In this document: positions 9,231-17,682 of the stretch, piece after piece
Layout of the letters: every line of letters begins with the position of its first letter
Position numbering within the stretch: position 1 is the first letter of the stretch
Origin: Burkholderia sp.
Lineage (GTDB): Bacteria; Pseudomonadota; Gammaproteobacteria; Burkholderiales; Burkholderiaceae
Direction: 5' to 3'
DNA: 42,533 nucleotides
Assembly: GCA_030151225.1 (NCBI GenBank)
Contig: JASLEG010000273.1
Location: 1 to 42,533 of the forward strand
Made by a program: the position numbers and the translations under genes
Notes under the pieces: generated by a model
Databases searched by the model: none
What the model was told of the DNA's origin: nothing
What the model saw: only the letters and a program-made list of their open reading frames with translations

Positions 9231-11591
9231 TTAGTCATAGTTGCTGAAACGGGCCTGCGGCGGCGCCTGCGGCGGCAGCGGCGTGTACCCGGGGACGCCT
9301 TCCTTGAAGGCGGCGACGAGCCCGTTGTCGACGCTGGTCAGGCCCTTCAGGGTCAGCTGCGCCATGAAGCGCGTCGCGGAACTCTGCTGGCCGGACGAAT
9401 TCACGCCGTTGGCGGCGCGCTGCACGCCGACCCCGAGCGCCCAGCAGTCGGCATCGTACTGGAAGCCGACCAGACCGTCGACCACGCGCTGGCTGGCCAG
9501 ATCGTAGTTGAAACGGCCCACCGCGTAGAGCCGGCGCGTGATCGGCCACTGGCCCGAGATCAGGATCTGGTTGATCGGCTCGTTGTCGAGCGTGGTGTTC
9601 GCGCGCGTGTAGCGGTACGCCACGTTGATCACGCGTCGCTCGGCCGGGCTGAAGCCGAAGCCGATGCTCGACTTCACGAGCTGGTTGTTGTCGGCGTTGT
9701 ACTGGAAGGCCGTTTCGGAGGCGAAACCGGCGCCGAGCTTGATCGACGCGCCGAGGATCAGGTCCGAATGGCGTGCCTGGGTGGCCGGCTGCGACTGCCC
9801 GAGCGTGACGCGCTGGTCGGTGAAGTAGTACTGCTGCGCGATCACGAAGCGCGCGCGCTCGTCGCCGGTGGCCGGATTCAGGAAGCGCGTGGTCAGCGCG
9901 GCCGTCAGGCGGTTCTCGTCGGCGATCCGGTCGTTACCGACGAAGGTGTTGGTCGTGAAGATCTCGGCCAGCCCGAAATCCGACTCGGCCGTGTCGAACA
10001 GCGGCGCGGCGAGCTGGTTGCGATACGGCGTGTAGACGTAGAACAGCCGCGGCTCGAGCGTCTGGATGAAGTCCTGGCCGAACAGGCGCACCGAGCGGTC
10101 GAACACGAGGCCGGTGTCGAGCGACAGCGTCGGGATCGAGTAGGTGAAGCGCTTCGGCTGCCCCGCGATGCCGCCCGTGGTGGTGCTCAGGTCGTAGGAC
10201 GCGATGTGCAGTTGCGCCTTCGGCACGAAGAAGTAACCGGGACCGTACACGCCATAGGACACGTACGGGTTGAACATCACGCGGTCGCCTTCCGGCTGGT
10301 CCGCGGTGGTGATCCGGAAGCGCGTGTAGTCGGCCTCGGCGCCGAAGTCGAAGCCGCCCACGTCGTACTTGGTGTACTTGACGTTCAACTGCGGCTCGCG
10401 GCCGTACGGCGCATACGACGGCGGCAGCGTCTGCCAGTGCTGCTCGCGCGCGAGCACCGACCACGGACCGTTGTTGTACGTGAGGCCGACCTCCTGCTGA
10501 TACAGGGTCTGCGTGCCGTTGACGAACTGGTTGGTCGAGCCGAGGTCTTCCGGATAGGTGTTGTCCGAGACCTTGTTGTAATAGATGTAGCCGCCGAAGC
10601 CGCCGCCGAAGTTCTGCTGGTGCTGCCAGTAGATCGCGTAGCGGTTCGTCTTGGTCAGGTGATCGTCGGGCAGGAACTCGCCCGTGAACGAGCCCGAGTA
10701 GTTCGGCGACAGGTAGCGGAATTCGGCGCGCGTGAAGAAGCCGCGCTTCGAGATGATTTCCGGCGTCAGCGTCAGGTCGCGATTCGGGGCGATGTTGAAG
10801 TAGTACGGCATCGCCAGCTCGAAGCCGTTGGTCGAACTGAGCGACACCGTGGGCGGCAGGAAGCCGCTGCGGCGGTCGCCCGACAGCGGAAACGTCAGCC
10901 ACGGGCTCGCGAAGATCGGCACGCCCTCGAAGAACAGCATGCCATTGTGCGCCACGCCTTCGTCGGCACCGGTATCGAATTCGAACTTGCTGCCCTTGAT
11001 GTACCAGGCCGGATCCGCGCACTGGCAGGCCGAATAGGTCGCGTCGGTCAGCACCGAGCGCTCGCTGTCGAGCAGCTCCGCCTTCTGCGCGCTACCCGCG
11101 CCGCCGGTGCTCGTGAAGCGGTACTTCGGCGTGGTCATGGTGCCCTGGGTCGCCTCGACCTTCAGGTGCGCCTCGGGGCCGTAGAACGTCGATCCGCTGC
11201 CCGACACCGTGACCTTGCCGTAGGCATCGGCCATGTAGGTGTCCTGATCGTAGTGCAGCGCGTCGGCCTTCACCACGGACGTGCCGCGGCGCAGCTCGGC
11301 CGAACCCTTGGCGGCGAGATCCTGGTCGGTGGTGCCGCTCGTGTGGTCGGCCAGCACGAAGCCGGCCGGCTTGCTGCCGGCGCGCAGCGGATGTTCCTCG
11401 AGCTGCGGCGCGAGACGCAGGTCCCACGGCGACGTGCCGAGCGGCTGCGCAGCGGCGGCCGAGCCGGCGAGTTGCGCCTGCGCCACCGCCGGCACGAAGC
11501 CGGGCACGGCGAGCAGGGCGACCGCGAGGCGCCGTTTGCGGATCGCGGGCTCGCGGCTGGATACGAGCTGGAAAATCGTTTTGGGCGGCAT
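9231..11591 (-). CDS. lptD: LPS-assembly protein LptD
   Basis: Outer-membrane beta-barrel that, with LptE, inserts LPS into the outer leaflet. The 786-residue protein has a signal peptide with a long basic n-region (EPAIRKRRLAVALLAVPGF), an OstA-type jellyroll domain (roughly residues 90-250, with ADALHYDQDTYMADAYGKV), a YSACQCADPAWYIKGSKFEF block holding a C-x-C pair, and a long barrel rich in aromatic/polar alternation ending in FSNYD. The frame is open to 11954, but only the ATG at 11591 gives a signal sequence and it leaves room for the divergent amgK promoter. It heads the minus-strand run lptD-surA-pdxA-rsmA. Confidence 0.95.
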   Translation of the reverse strand: MPPKTIFQLVSSREPAIRKRRLAVALLAVPGFVPAVAQAQLAGSAAAAQPLGTSPWDLRLAPQLEEHPLRAGSKPAGFVLADHTSGTTDQDLAAKGSAELRRGTSVVKADALHYDQDTYMADAYGKVTVSGSGSTFYGPEAHLKVEATQGTMTTPKYRFTSTGGAGSAQKAELLDSERSVLTDATYSACQCADPAWYIKGSKFEFDTGADEGVAHNGMLFFEGVPIFASPWLTFPLSGDRRSGFLPPTVSLSSTNGFELAMPYYFNIAPNRDLTLTPEIISKRGFFTRAEFRYLSPNYSGSFTGEFLPDDHLTKTNRYAIYWQHQQNFGGGFGGYIYYNKVSDNTYPEDLGSTNQFVNGTQTLYQQEVGLTYNNGPWSVLAREQHWQTLPPSYAPYGREPQLNVKYTKYDVGGFDFGAEADYTRFRITTADQPEGDRVMFNPYVSYGVYGPGYFFVPKAQLHIASYDLSTTTGGIAGQPKRFTYSIPTLSLDTGLVFDRSVRLFGQDFIQTLEPRLFYVYTPYRNQLAAPLFDTAESDFGLAEIFTTNTFVGNDRIADENRLTAALTTRFLNPATGDERARFVIAQQYYFTDQRVTLGQSQPATQARHSDLILGASIKLGAGFASETAFQYNADNNQLVKSSIGFGFSPAERRVINVAYRYTRANTTLDNEPINQILISGQWPITRRLYAVGRFNYDLASQRVVDGLVGFQYDADCWALGVGVQRAANGVNSSGQQSSATRFMAQLTLKGLTSVDNGLVAAFKEGVPGYTPLPPQAPPQARFSNYD

Positions 11592-11754
11592 CGATATCGG
11601 GCGAGTCGGCCCCGCGCGGCTCCCCGCTGTCGCACGCCGCCCCCAGCGCAATCGGACCGTGACTGCGACGGACGCACACGAGGGAAGGCGATCGGCGGGC
11701 GGCTGGGCGGGCTGCAGGCGCGCTGCGGCCCCGCAACCGGCAGGGATGACACGG

Positions 11755-11789
11755 GACGCGTCAAAAAAGTCGTGGGGTATTATATGGCA
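11755..11789. promoter_or_regulatory. Divergent lptD / amgK promoter region (AT-rich core)
   Basis: The 247-bp lptD-amgK spacer contains one clear AT-rich patch. It holds TATTAT on the plus strand (11778-11783, one mismatch to the -10 consensus) and a perfect TATAAT on the minus strand (11784-11779). I find no good -35 box at 17 bp for either, so strand assignment is uncertain. The lptD leader would be about 180 nt and the amgK leader about 50 nt. Confidence 0.45.
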
Positions 11790-11838
11790 AGACGTTCCCC
11801 CCTCCCGCGAGTTTCCGTTTCCGCAAGTTTCCGCCTCG

Positions 11839-12903
11839 ATGACGCTCCCTTCCGCTGCCCCCGCTCCCGCCGCCGAAAGCCCCGACGCCCGCCGCGAGCA
11901 GCTGCTCGCCTGGCTCGCCGGCTTCGCCGAGCGCCACGCGCTCGCGCTCGACACGCTCGCGCCCGCCTCGGCCGATGCGAGCTTCCGGCGCTACTTCCGG
12001 CTCGCGAGCGGCACGGCGGCCAGCGGCACCGCGATCGCCGTGGACGCGCCGCCGCCCGAGAAGTGCCGCGAGTTCGTGCAGATCGCCGGCCTGCTCGCCG
12101 CGGCCGGGCTGCATGCCCCGCAGGTGCTCGAGCACGATTTCGAGGCCGGCTTCATGCTCGTTACCGATCTCGGCACCGCCACCTACATCGGCGCGCTCGA
12201 TCCGGCCGACCCGGCCGCCGCGAAGCCATTGTTCCGGGACGCGCTCGACGCGCTCGTGAAATGGCAGCTCGCCTCGCGCGAGCAGGTGCTGCCGGCCTTC
12301 GACGAGGCCTTCCTGCGCCGCGAGATGGAGCTGATGCCCGAGTGGTACGTGGGCCGCCACCTCGGCAAGACGCTCGACGACCGCCAGCGCGGCGTGCTCG
12401 ACCGCACCTTCGCGCTGCTGGTGGCCAACGCGCTCGCCCAGCCGCAAGGCTTCATGCTGCGCGATTTCATGCCCCGCAACCTGATGATCGCCGAGCCGAA
12501 CCCGGGCGTGCTCGATTTCCAGGATGCCGTGTGGGGGCCGCTCGCCTACGACGTGGTGTCGCTGCTGCGCGACGCGTTCATCAGCTGGGACGAGGCATTC
12601 GAGCTCGACTGCTTCGTGTATTACTGGGAACGCGCACGGGCGGCCGGGCTGCCGGTCGAGGCCGACTTCGGCGAGTTCTACCGCCAGCTGGAATGGACCG
12701 GCCTGCAGCGCCACATCAAGGTGCTCGGCCTGTTCCCGCGCATCCATTACCGCGACGGCAAGCCGCGCTATCTCGACGATCTGCCGCGCTTCCTCGGCTA
12801 TGCGCGCAAGGTCGCGCGCCGCTACCGGCCGCTCGCACCGTTCGCGAACCTGCTCGATGAACTCGAGGGGCAGCCGTCCGTCGAGGTCGGCTACACGTTC
12901 TGA
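11839..12903 (+). CDS. amgK: N-acetylmuramate/N-acetylglucosamine 1-kinase AmgK
   Basis: Sugar kinase of the aminoglycoside-phosphotransferase fold that makes MurNAc-1-phosphate in the peptidoglycan recycling shortcut known from Pseudomonas; this route bypasses the fosfomycin target MurA. The 354 residues include DASFRRYFRLASG (46-58), LVTDLGTATYIGAL, the catalytic loop LRDFMPRNLM with Asp209, and LDFQDAVWGPLAYDVVSL with metal-binding Asp226/Asp229. The loop reads LRD rather than the HGD of antibiotic kinases, which fits AmgK and argues against drug modification. murU follows 49 nt downstream, the diagnostic pairing. The ATG at 11839 is chosen because upstream sequence is promoter DNA for lptD. 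Confidence 0.9.
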   Translation: MTLPSAAPAPAAESPDARREQLLAWLAGFAERHALALDTLAPASADASFRRYFRLASGTAASGTAIAVDAPPPEKCREFVQIAGLLAAAGLHAPQVLEHDFEAGFMLVTDLGTATYIGALDPADPAAAKPLFRDALDALVKWQLASREQVLPAFDEAFLRREMELMPEWYVGRHLGKTLDDRQRGVLDRTFALLVANALAQPQGFMLRDFMPRNLMIAEPNPGVLDFQDAVWGPLAYDVVSLLRDAFISWDEAFELDCFVYYWERARAAGLPVEADFGEFYRQLEWTGLQRHIKVLGLFPRIHYRDGKPRYLDDLPRFLGYARKVARRYRPLAPFANLLDELEGQPSVEVGYTF

Positions 12904-12952
12904 GCGTCGGCGCCCTGCCGAACTTCCGTCCTTCCGACTCCCGCCCGCCCCG

Positions 12953-13696
12953 ATGACCGCCAAGCTCGATACCGCCATGATCTTCGCCGCCGGACGCGGC
13001 GAACGCATGCGCCCGCTGACCGACCTGTGCCCGAAACCGCTGCTCGAAGTGGGCGGCAAGCCGCTGATCGTCTGGCAGATCGAACGGCTCGCCGCGGCCG
13101 GTTTCGCGACGATCGTGATCAACCACGCCTGGCTCGGCGCGCAGATCGAGGCCGCGCTCGGCGACGGCGCGCGCTGGGGCGTGCGCCTGCGCCATTCGCC
13201 CGAGGGCGAGGCGCTCGAGACGGCCGGGGGCATCGCCCAGGCGCTGCCACTGCTGGCCGGCGAGGACGACGAGGACGATGCAACCGGGCGATCGCCGGTG
13301 TTCCTGGCCGTGAGCGGCGACGTGTTCTGCGAATTCGACTACGCCGCGCTGCGCGAGCGCGCCGCTGCGATGGCCGCGCTCGACGCGCCGGGCCTGCATC
13401 TCGTGATGGTGCCGAACCCCGCTTTCCACCCGAACGGCGATTTCGCGCTCGACGCGCAGGGCCGGCTCGCGCTCGACGGCGACGCGCCGCGCTACACGTT
13501 CGGCAACATCGGCCTGTACGACCGGCGCATGTTCGCCGACCTGCCGCCCGGCACGCGGCGCGCGCTCACGCCGTACTACCGCGACACGATCGCGGCCGGC
13601 CGCGCGAGCGGCGAGCTGTACGAAGGGATCTGGGAGAACGTCGGCACGCCGGCGCAGCTCGCCGCGCTCGACCGGACGCTGCGCGAGGAGCGCTGA
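12953..13696 (+). CDS. murU: N-acetylmuramate alpha-1-phosphate uridylyltransferase MurU
   Basis: Nucleotidyltransferase that turns MurNAc-1-phosphate plus UTP into UDP-MurNAc, the step after AmgK in cell-wall recycling. The 247-residue protein opens with the G-loop motif FAAGRGERMRPL (11-22) followed by CPKPLLEVGGKPLIVW, then ETAGGIAQALPLL, VSGDVFCEFDY with the metal-binding aspartate, FGNIGLYD and WENVGTPAQL. The family alone would also allow a generic mannose-1-phosphate guanylyltransferase-like enzyme; adjacency to amgK makes MurU the best call. A MupP phosphatase is not in this window. Confidence 0.88.
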   Translation: MTAKLDTAMIFAAGRGERMRPLTDLCPKPLLEVGGKPLIVWQIERLAAAGFATIVINHAWLGAQIEAALGDGARWGVRLRHSPEGEALETAGGIAQALPLLAGEDDEDDATGRSPVFLAVSGDVFCEFDYAALRERAAAMAALDAPGLHLVMVPNPAFHPNGDFALDAQGRLALDGDAPRYTFGNIGLYDRRMFADLPPGTRRALTPYYRDTIAAGRASGELYEGIWENVGTPAQLAALDRTLREER

Positions 13697-13718
13697 GCGG
13701 CGGGCCCGAACCCGCCGC
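13697..13718. terminator. GC hairpin between convergent murU and ABC exporter genes
   Basis: GCGGCGGG (13697-13704) pairs with CCCGCCGC (13711-13718) across a 6-nt loop, starting directly after the murU stop and 10 nt before the end of the convergent ABC gene. There is no U run on either side, so it may only be a 3'-end stabiliser or a weak terminator. Confidence 0.35.
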
Positions 13719-13727
13719 GCCCGACGC

Positions 13728-15623
13728 TCAGGCGCGAGGCGCGGCGCCCGAAACCGGCTCGGCCGATGCCGCCGGCGCCGCCTCGCGCTGTTGCTGCTGG
13801 AGCGCCCACATCTGCGCGTAATGGCCGCCCGCGCGCACCAGCGCGTCGTGCGTGCCGCGCTCCACGATCCGCCCGCGATCCATCACGATGATCTGCGCCG
13901 CGTGCACGACCGTGGACAGCCGGTGCGCGATCACGAGCGTGGTGCGATGCTGCGCGATCTGCTCGAGCTCCTGCTGGATCGCGCGCTCCGAGCGCGAATC
14001 GAGCGCCGAGGTGGCCTCGTCGAACACCAGCACCGGCGGGTTCTTCAGGATCGTGCGCGCGATCGCCACGCGCTGCTTCTCGCCGCCCGACAGCTTCAGC
14101 CCGCGCTCGCCGACGGTCGTGTCATAGCCGTTCGGCAGGCTTTCCACGAAGGCGTGGATGTGCGCCGCGCGCGCCGCCGCGATCACCTCCTCGCGGCTCG
14201 CCTCGGGGCGCCCGTAGGCGATGTTGTAGTGGATCGTGTCGTTGAACAGCACCGTGTCCTGCGGCACGATGCCGATCGAGGCGCGCAGCGAATCCTGGGC
14301 GACGTCGCGCAGGTCCTGCCCGTCGATCGTGATCGCGCCGCCCGTGGCGCGGTCCAGATCGTAGAAGCGGAACAGCAGCCGCGACAGCGTGGACTTGCCG
14401 GAGCCGCTGTGGCCGACCACGGCCGTGGTGGTGCCGGCCGCGATCGTGAAATCCACGTCGTGCAGGATCTGCCGTGCCGGCTCGTAGGCGAAATCGACGT
14501 GCGAGAAGCGCACCTCGGCGCCGCGCACCGCGAGCGGCGGCGCGCCCGGCGTGTCGGCCACCTCCTGCGGCGCGGACAGCAGCGTGAACATGCGGTCCAT
14601 GTCGGTCAGGCTCTGCTTGAGCTCGCGGTACACGATGCCGAGGAAGTTCAGCGGGATGTAGAGCTGCAGCATGAAGGTGTTGATCAACACCAGGTCGCCG
14701 AGCGTCAGATGGCCGGCCAGCACGCCCTGCGTGGCGCGCCACAGGATCAGCACGAGCCCCACGCCGATGATCGCCTGCTGACCGAAGTTCAGCAGCGACA
14801 GCGAGCGCTGCGAGCGGATCGCCGCCTGCCGGTAGCGCCGCAGGTTCTCGTCGTAACGATTCGCCTCCCACGCCTCGTTGCCGAAGTACTTCACGGTTTC
14901 GTAGTTGATCAGCGAATCGATCGCGCGCGAGCTGGCCTTCGAGTCGAGCTCGTTCATGGTGCGACGGAAGTGCGTGCGCCACTCGGTCACCTTGATCGTG
15001 AACACCACGTAGCCGGCCAGCGCGCCGAGCGTGATCACCGCGTACCAGGCGTCGTACTTCACGACGAAGAAGCCGAGCACGAGCCCCACCTCGATCAGCG
15101 TGGGCAGGATGCTGTACAGCGAATACGAAATCAGCTGCTGGATGCCGCGCGTGCCGCGCTCGATGTCGCGCGTCATGCCGCCGGTCTGGCGATCGAGGTG
15201 AAAGCGCAGCGACAGGCCGTGCAGATGCCGGAACACCTGCAGCGCGAGCTGGCGCACCGCGCTTTCGGTCACCTTCGCGAACAGGATCTCGCGCAGCTCG
15301 GTAAACAGCGAGGTGGACAGCCGCACCAGCGCATAGGCCACCACCAGCAGCCCGATGCCGCCCGCCAGCACGATCGGCGCCGACTGCTCGGCGCGGCCGA
15401 GCGCCTGCAGGTGCTGCACCGGCGAGAGGCCGTCCACGATGCGCTTCATCACGATCGGCACGCCGAGGTTCGCGAGTTTCGCGCCGATCAGGCACGACAG
15501 CGCAAGCAGCACGCGGCCCTTGTAGGTGGTCAGGTACGGCAGCAGCGAGCGGATCGTCTGCCAGTCGTTGCGCGGGCCGGAGGCGGCCGGCGCGGGCTCG
15601 GGGGAAGCGGGAAAGCGGCGCAT
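13728..15623 (-). CDS. ABC transporter, fused permease and ATPase (Atm1/HMT-like exporter)
   Basis: Inner-membrane half-transporter expected to act as a homodimeric exporter. An N-terminal six-helix transmembrane domain (roughly residues 35-320) is followed by an ATPase domain with Walker A GHSGSGKST (near 403), signature LSGGEKQRVAIAR (near 510), Walker B VLVFDEATSALD and H-loop VIAHRLST. Wording such as RGTRGIQQLISYSLYSILPT and NYETVKYFGNE matches the Atm1 group, which exports glutathione-linked sulfur or metal compounds; MsbA is a less likely alternative. The frame stays open to a TTG at 15680, with ATGs at 15641 and 15623. I prefer 15623 (631 residues), but no start has a good ribosome site. 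Confidence 0.85.
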   Translation of the reverse strand: MRRFPASPEPAPAASGPRNDWQTIRSLLPYLTTYKGRVLLALSCLIGAKLANLGVPIVMKRIVDGLSPVQHLQALGRAEQSAPIVLAGGIGLLVVAYALVRLSTSLFTELREILFAKVTESAVRQLALQVFRHLHGLSLRFHLDRQTGGMTRDIERGTRGIQQLISYSLYSILPTLIEVGLVLGFFVVKYDAWYAVITLGALAGYVVFTIKVTEWRTHFRRTMNELDSKASSRAIDSLINYETVKYFGNEAWEANRYDENLRRYRQAAIRSQRSLSLLNFGQQAIIGVGLVLILWRATQGVLAGHLTLGDLVLINTFMLQLYIPLNFLGIVYRELKQSLTDMDRMFTLLSAPQEVADTPGAPPLAVRGAEVRFSHVDFAYEPARQILHDVDFTIAAGTTTAVVGHSGSGKSTLSRLLFRFYDLDRATGGAITIDGQDLRDVAQDSLRASIGIVPQDTVLFNDTIHYNIAYGRPEASREEVIAAARAAHIHAFVESLPNGYDTTVGERGLKLSGGEKQRVAIARTILKNPPVLVFDEATSALDSRSERAIQQELEQIAQHRTTLVIAHRLSTVVHAAQIIVMDRGRIVERGTHDALVRAGGHYAQMWALQQQQREAAPAASAEPVSGAAPRA

Positions 15624-15675
15624 GGGGGGACGGGTGCGCATGCCGTCGGCGAGGGGCCGGACACGCGCTTTCTCG

Positions 15676-15681
15676 TACAAT
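15676..15681 (+). promoter_or_regulatory. Candidate -10 box for the YciA-type thioesterase gene
   Basis: TACAAT in an AT-rich patch of the 147-bp spacer between the divergent ABC exporter and thioesterase genes; it would give a leader of about 83 nt. No recognisable -35 box lies 17 bp upstream, so the call rests on the -10 alone. Confidence 0.3.
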
Positions 15682-15770
15682 TTCGGAATGTCATATTGTC
15701 GCAGAAGCCGATTCGCATCGCTGCCCGTTCGGGCGGCCGGCGCCGGCCGTCAACCCGGGGAACCCAAGTC

Positions 15771-16169
15771 ATGACCGATTCGTCGCCGCAACTCCCGCAG
15801 CAGCAGCCCACGCTGCGCGTCGTCCCGCAACCGTCCGACGCCAACGTCCACGGCGACGTGTTCGGCGGCTGGATCATGTCGCAGGTCGACATCGCCGGCT
15901 CGATCCCGGCCGCCCGGCGCGCCAACGGCCGCGTGGCGACCATCGCCGTGAATTCGTTCCTGTTCAAGCAGCCCGTGTTCGTCGGCGATCTGGTCAGCTT
16001 CTACACGCAGATCGTCAAGACCGGCAACACCTCGATCACGATCGGCGTGGAAGTGTACGCGCAGCGCATGGGGCTCGCCGCCGAGGTGGTGAAGGTGACC
16101 GAGGCGACGCTGACCTACGTGGCCACCGATTCGGAGCGCCGCCCGCGCGCGCTGCCGCCGATCGCCTGA
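15771..16169 (+). CDS. yciA: Acyl-CoA thioesterase, YciA-type hotdog fold
   Basis: Cytoplasmic hotdog-fold thioesterase predicted to hydrolyse acyl-CoA to free CoA and fatty acid. The 132-residue protein aligns along its length with E. coli YciA: the active-site loop SDANVHGDVFGGWIMSQVD with the catalytic aspartate, then VGDLVSFYTQIVKTGNTSI and a C-terminal YVATDSERRPRALP. The ATG at 15771 follows GGGGAA at suitable spacing; the same frame is open far upstream, but only as the antisense of the ABC gene. It is transcribed alone, divergent from the exporter and convergent with the next gene. Confidence 0.92.
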   Translation: MTDSSPQLPQQQPTLRVVPQPSDANVHGDVFGGWIMSQVDIAGSIPAARRANGRVATIAVNSFLFKQPVFVGDLVSFYTQIVKTGNTSITIGVEVYAQRMGLAAEVVKVTEATLTYVATDSERRPRALPPIA

Positions 16170-16189
16170 TCGCCTGATCGACGAGATGC

Positions 16190-16214
16190 GCCGGCGCCTG
16201 GCTCAGGCGCCGGC
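16190..16214. repeat. GC-rich inverted repeat between convergent genes
   Basis: GCCGGCGCCT (16190-16199) pairs perfectly with AGGCGCCGGC (16205-16214) across a 5-nt loop that includes the stop codon of the minus-strand gene. It sits between the convergent thioesterase and nitrate-reductase-associated genes and lacks a U run; it may act as a 3' hairpin or weak terminator. Confidence 0.4.
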
Positions 16215-16691
16215 CAGCCCGAATTCGCGCATCGCCGGCACAAAGTCGTGATTGAGCTTCGGCTTGCGCGACAGCTTGGCCAGCACGTAGCGCACGAAGG
16301 GCGCGAGCGCGGCCCAGCGCGCGGGCTCGGGCGCCGGCAGCGCGGCCAGCGCGCATTGCGCGATCAGCGCCGGCGGCACCACCGACACGTCGGCCCAGGC
16401 CGGCGCCGCTTCCGGTGTGAAATGCTCGATTTCGCCTCCCGCGTGCGTGGCGATCAGCGTCGCCAGCGTCTGGGCGAATGCGTCCTCCTCACCCCCTTCC
16501 CCAGCTTCCGGCTCGGCCGGAAAGCGCGCGAGCAGCCGGCGCTCCGCATGCGGCAGCCACTGCCACTGATCGAGCGAGAGGCGCAGCCCGCAACGGTCCA
16601 GGTGAAAACGCACGATCATCGGGATGAACGCGAAATCCTCCGACGATTCGATTTCGAACGCGAACAGCAGCGGCGTGTCGCTGAGCTTCAT
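16203..16691 (-). CDS. Nitrate reductase associated protein (Nitr_red_assoc family)
   Basis: Small soluble protein of a family named for occurrence with nitrate assimilation genes; its biochemical role is unknown to me. The 162 residues show the family pattern: FAFEIESSEDFAFIPMIVRFHLDRCGLRLSL, then QWQWLPHAERRLLARFP, and a C-terminal VRYVLAKLSRKPKLNHDFVP. The ATG at 16691 is chosen because upstream residues in the same frame belong to the antisense of fdhD. No nitrate reductase gene is visible in the window, but fdhD, a molybdoenzyme maturation gene, starts divergently 102 bp away. Confidence 0.8.
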   Translation of the reverse strand: MKLSDTPLLFAFEIESSEDFAFIPMIVRFHLDRCGLRLSLDQWQWLPHAERRLLARFPAEPEAGEGGEEDAFAQTLATLIATHAGGEIEHFTPEAAPAWADVSVVPPALIAQCALAALPAPEPARWAALAPFVRYVLAKLSRKPKLNHDFVPAMREFGLAGA

Positions 16692-16750
16692 GGGTTTTCC
16701 GGTGATGGAGGGGATGCGGCGGCGGCCGGCGCAAGTCGCGCCGATCCGGT

Positions 16751-16756
16751 ATTGTA
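16751..16756 (-). promoter_or_regulatory. Candidate -10 box in the fdhD / nitrate-reductase-associated spacer
   Basis: TACAAT on the minus strand, which would place the start of transcription about 53 nt before the minus-strand gene. The same AT-rich patch gives TATTGT on the plus strand for fdhD. Neither has a clear -35 box. Confidence 0.33.
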
Positions 16757-16783
16757 GAACCCGCCGAACCCGTCCCGCCCGCT

Positions 16784-16787
16784 GGAG
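16784..16787 (+). promoter_or_regulatory. Ribosome binding site fixing the TTG start of fdhD
   Basis: GGAG placed 6 nt before TTG at 16794. No in-frame ATG lies nearby, and the family-conserved region begins only a few dozen residues later, so this site decides the start. Confidence 0.65.
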
Positions 16788-16793
16788 CCCGCG

Positions 16794-17648
16794 TTGAACC
16801 CGTCCCCCGAATCGCTCGCCCCCCTCGCCCCTCTCGATCCTCAGGAGCCGAACGGCACCGTCGAGGTGGCGATCTCGCGCCATCGCGGCGCCGAGGTGGC
16901 CGCCACCGCCGATCACGTCGGCCAGGAATGGCCGGTCGCCCTGGTCTTCAACGGCATCTCGCACGCGGTGATGATGTGCACGCCGCGCGATCTCGAGGCG
17001 TTCGCGGTGGGCTTCGCGATATCGGAAGGCATCGTCGCGCGCGGCGCCGACATCAAGGACATCGAGGTGGTGCTGCACACCGAAGCGACGATCCCGCACG
17101 CGGAAGTCCATCTCGAGGTGGTGCAGCCGGCGTTTCTCGCGCTGAAGGAGCGGCGCCGCGCGCTGGCCGGTCGCACCGGCTGCGGGGTGTGCGGCATCGA
17201 GAGCATCGACCTGCTCGATCTCGCACCCGAACGCGTGCCCGTCACCGGCTTTCTCGAGCGGCTCGCACCCGACGCGCTGGCCACCGCCGCGCGCGGCCTG
17301 CCCGCCCATCAGGCGCTGACGAAGCTCACGGGCGGCCTGCACGCGGCCGCCTGGTGCGATGCGAGCGGCGCGATCCGCTGTGCGTTCGAGGACGTGGGCC
17401 GCCACAACGCACTCGACAAGCTGATCGGCCATCTCGTGCTGACGCGCGCCGATTTCGGCGACGGCTTCGTGTTCCTGTCGAGCCGCGCGAGCTACGAGCT
17501 CGTGCGCAAGGCCGCGCGCATGGGCATCGCGCTGGTGGCGACGATCTCCGCGCCGTCCTCGCTCGCGCTCGCGATCGCGAAGGAAGCGGGGCTGCGGCTC
17601 GTGAGTTTCTGCCGCGAGAGCGGCTACGTGGATTACGGCACGGCGTGA
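16794..17648 (+). CDS. fdhD: Formate dehydrogenase accessory sulfurtransferase FdhD
   Basis: Transfers sulfur from a cysteine desulfurase to the molybdenum cofactor, which formate dehydrogenases require for activity. The 284 residues include VFNGISHAVMMCTPRDLEAF, the redox/sulfur-transfer motif TGCGVCG (Cys130 and Cys133), CAFEDVGRHNALDKLIGHLV and SSRASYELVRKAARMGIAL, ending SFCRESGYVDYG. Translation begins at TTG, supported by the GGAG six bases upstream. No formate dehydrogenase subunit is encoded here, so its client lies elsewhere. A DUF2867 gene follows after 34 nt. Confidence 0.94.
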   Translation: MNPSPESLAPLAPLDPQEPNGTVEVAISRHRGAEVAATADHVGQEWPVALVFNGISHAVMMCTPRDLEAFAVGFAISEGIVARGADIKDIEVVLHTEATIPHAEVHLEVVQPAFLALKERRRALAGRTGCGVCGIESIDLLDLAPERVPVTGFLERLAPDALATAARGLPAHQALTKLTGGLHAAAWCDASGAIRCAFEDVGRHNALDKLIGHLVLTRADFGDGFVFLSSRASYELVRKAARMGIALVATISAPSSLALAIAKEAGLRLVSFCRESGYVDYGTA

Positions 17649-17682
17649 TACGCCGTTACGCCCGCCTGTCGGAGGATACGAG

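Noticed and set aside
11592..11954. N-terminal extension of lptD to 11954
   Set aside because: The added 121 residues overlap the start of divergent amgK, have no family similarity and would bury the signal peptide.
7827..12860. A 1677-codon plus-strand open frame opposite surA and lptD and then through amgK
   Set aside because: It is the antisense of two well-supported genes and passes through amgK in a different frame. Its translation is Arg/His/Ala/Val-rich without domains, the usual mirror of GC-rich third positions.
11839..12903. Aminoglycoside resistance kinase
   Set aside because: The phosphotransferase fold is present, but the catalytic loop wording and the adjacent uridylyltransferase gene point to AmgK in cell-wall recycling.
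16161..16185. Short tandem duplication of GATCGCCT at the end of the thioesterase gene
   Set aside because: Two copies of an 8-mer around the stop codon; too short to call a repeat element.
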